A program made the position numbers and the translations under genes. DNA of 13,400 nt from Dehalococcoidia bacterium. Its GTDB lineage: Bacteria > Chloroflexota > Dehalococcoidia > SM23-28-2 > RBG-16-64-32. The stretch's first letter is position 1. Each line of letters opens with the position of its first letter. Shown here in pieces: positions 12,837 to 13,400 of the stretch. The stretch is taken from the NCBI GenBank assembly GCA_030690405.1, contig JAUYGU010000056.1, positions 1-13,400 on the forward strand, read 5' to 3'. The notes beneath the pieces are model-generated. The model worked only from the letters and a program-made list of their open reading frames with translations, did not search any database and had not been told where the DNA came from.

Positions 12837-12949
12837 GCGAAGCTCCTGTCCCATACCGACACCGCGCACTGAAGTACGCGGCATGAGCCGCCTCCCCCCG
12901 CCCCGGGCTGAAGCCCGGGTGCCGCTGCCAAACCCGTGCGCTGGGTCAT
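12833..12949 (-). CDS. bridging small ORF 1 between trpD and trpC (38 aa)
   Basis: It starts at ATG 12949 in an ATGA overlap with the trpD stop, with GGGAG six bases upstream. It begins MTQRT as TrpC does and ends with TGA at 12833-12835 overlapping the ATG of bridging ORF 2. Too short for a family match; probably a relay for ribosomes or a by-product of duplication. Confidence 0.35.
   Translation of the reverse strand: MTQRTGLAAAPGLQPGAGGGGSCRVLQCAVSVWDRSFA
12862..12881. repeat. hairpin with TTCA/TGAA loop (family H)
   Basis: Stem CCGCGCAC / GTACGCGG with one C-A mismatch, loop TGAA on the plus strand. Confidence 0.7.
12902..12919. repeat. hairpin with TTCA/TGAA loop (family H)
   Basis: Perfect seven-pair stem CCCGGGC / GCCCGGG with loop TGAA on the plus strand. 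Confidence 0.8.
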
Positions 12950-13400
12950 GCCAAGCTCCCGGTGAGCGCGACGAAGGCGTCCAGCTTCTCGCGGGCGGCG
13001 CCGGAGTCGACGGCGCGGGCGGCGCGGGCGACGCCGTCCTTCAGGTCGCCGGCGAGGTCGGCGGCGACGAGGGCGGCGGCGGCATTCAGCAGCGTTATGT
13101 CGCGTAGAGGGCCGGGGGTGCCGTCCAGCACCCCGCGCAGGGCGGCGGCGTTCTCCTCCGGACTGCCGCCGCGCACCGCCTCGTTCGGCGCCGGCGCAAG
13201 GCCCACCTCCTCCGGCGAGACGGCGTACTCCCGCAGGACGCCGTCGCGCAGCTCGTGGACGGCGGAGGGGCCGGAGAGCGAGAGCTCGTCGAGGCCGCCG
13301 TGGCCGTGGACGACGAGGGCGTGGCGGGCGCCCAGCCGGCCCAGCGCCTCGGCCAGCAGAGGGGCGAGCTCCGCGCGGGCGACGCCCAGGAGCTGGTGCG
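12946..13400 (-). CDS. trpD: anthranilate phosphoribosyltransferase, C-terminal part (cut by right edge)
   Basis: Transfers phosphoribose from PRPP to anthranilate. About 150 C-terminal residues are visible of roughly 340. The frame is open to the window edge, so the N-terminal part with the PRPP glycine loop lies outside. Visible family features are LLGVARAELAPLLAEALGRL, ALVVHGHGGLDELSLSG (the conserved HGxxGLDE region), VHELRDG and the C-terminal helices with NAAAALVAADLAGDLKDGV. The stop TGA at 12946-12948 overlaps an ATG (ATGA) that begins an extra copy of the trpC start. Upstream trp genes (trpE, trpG) would be expected beyond the right edge. Confidence 0.94.
   Translation of the reverse strand, partial: HQLLGVARAELAPLLAEALGRLGARHALVVHGHGGLDELSLSGPSAVHELRDGVLREYAVSPEEVGLAPAPNEAVRGGSPEENAAALRGVLDGTPGPLRDITLLNAAAALVAADLAGDLKDGVARAARAVDSGAAREKLDAFVALTGSLA

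Larger units (their letters stand above)
12673..12945. repeat. two-unit tandem array between trpC and trpD carrying extra trpC starts
   Basis: Unit A (12836-12949) and unit B (12672-12836) each begin, on the minus strand, with a GGAGCTT(C/G)GC initiation region and ATGACCCAGCGCACGGG. A GGCACC-linked hairpin and then a CCGCG-stem hairpin with TTCA loop follow. Unit B carries one additional hairpin. The units are homologous but diverged, with different hairpin stems, so the duplication is not very recent or has been edited by repeat activity. Confidence 0.75.

Noticed and set aside
12673..12945. CRISPR array, considered because of regularly recurring palindromes
   Set aside because: Repeats are short hairpins with changing sequence, not identical direct repeats with unique spacers of constant length, and no cas gene is present.
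1..13400. tRNA genes and riboswitch or T-box leaders
   Set aside because: No cloverleaf with a GTTCGAATC-type T-arm, and no T-box or other leader signature was seen; the trp operon leader would lie beyond the right edge.

Overview
This is a GC-rich bacterial window dominated by one direction of transcription (minus strand), carrying aromatic amino acid biosynthesis genes and some housekeeping genes, with many dispersed hairpin repeats in the junctions. The repeat load, the ribF-tyrS pairing, a Thermotoga-type DAHP synthase with a stand-alone AroH chorismate mutase, and scpA close to trp genes suggest a Chloroflexota (Dehalococcoidia-like) genome. That placement is inference and only moderately secure. 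No rRNA, tRNA, CRISPR array, transposase or phage gene was seen.

Layout, in the direction of minus-strand transcription (right to left). trpD (3' part only, cut by the right edge) is followed by trpC, trpF and trpB. The trp series is then interrupted by two plus-strand genes, a small SnoaL/NTF2-fold protein and a class I methyltransferase. After these come a CPBP membrane protease gene and trpA, joined by a TTGA stop/start overlap, then aroH (chorismate mutase), a type I-beta DAHP synthase gene and scpA (kleisin). Past a 362-base repeat-filled gap lie a URO-D/MtaA-like gene, ribF (GTGA overlap) and tyrS. Together trpDCFB and trpA cover phosphoribosyl-anthranilate to tryptophan; aroF starts the shikimate pathway and aroH opens the Phe/Tyr branch.

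The most unusual feature is at three gene junctions (trpD/trpC, trpC/trpF, ribF/tyrS). Repeat-rich DNA sits there, and the start region of the downstream gene is present in extra copies (clear for trpC and tyrS, weak for trpF). In each case the extra start opens a stop-free small ORF that runs through the insert and ends with a TGA overlapping the true start of the next gene by four bases. trpD-ORF-ORF-trpC and trpC-ORF-trpF therefore remain unbroken stop/start chains although the genes are 250-280 bases apart. The pattern could preserve translational coupling across repeat insertions.

Other points of note: the TyrRS lacks both histidines of its HIGH motif, has KMSQS instead of KMSKS and has an enlarged C-terminal region of lower GC. 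TrpA has Glu at the catalytic Asp60 position. Several GTAG-footed hairpins look like REP/BIME elements, and a second hairpin family keeps a TTCA (or TGAA) loop while its stem sequence changes.
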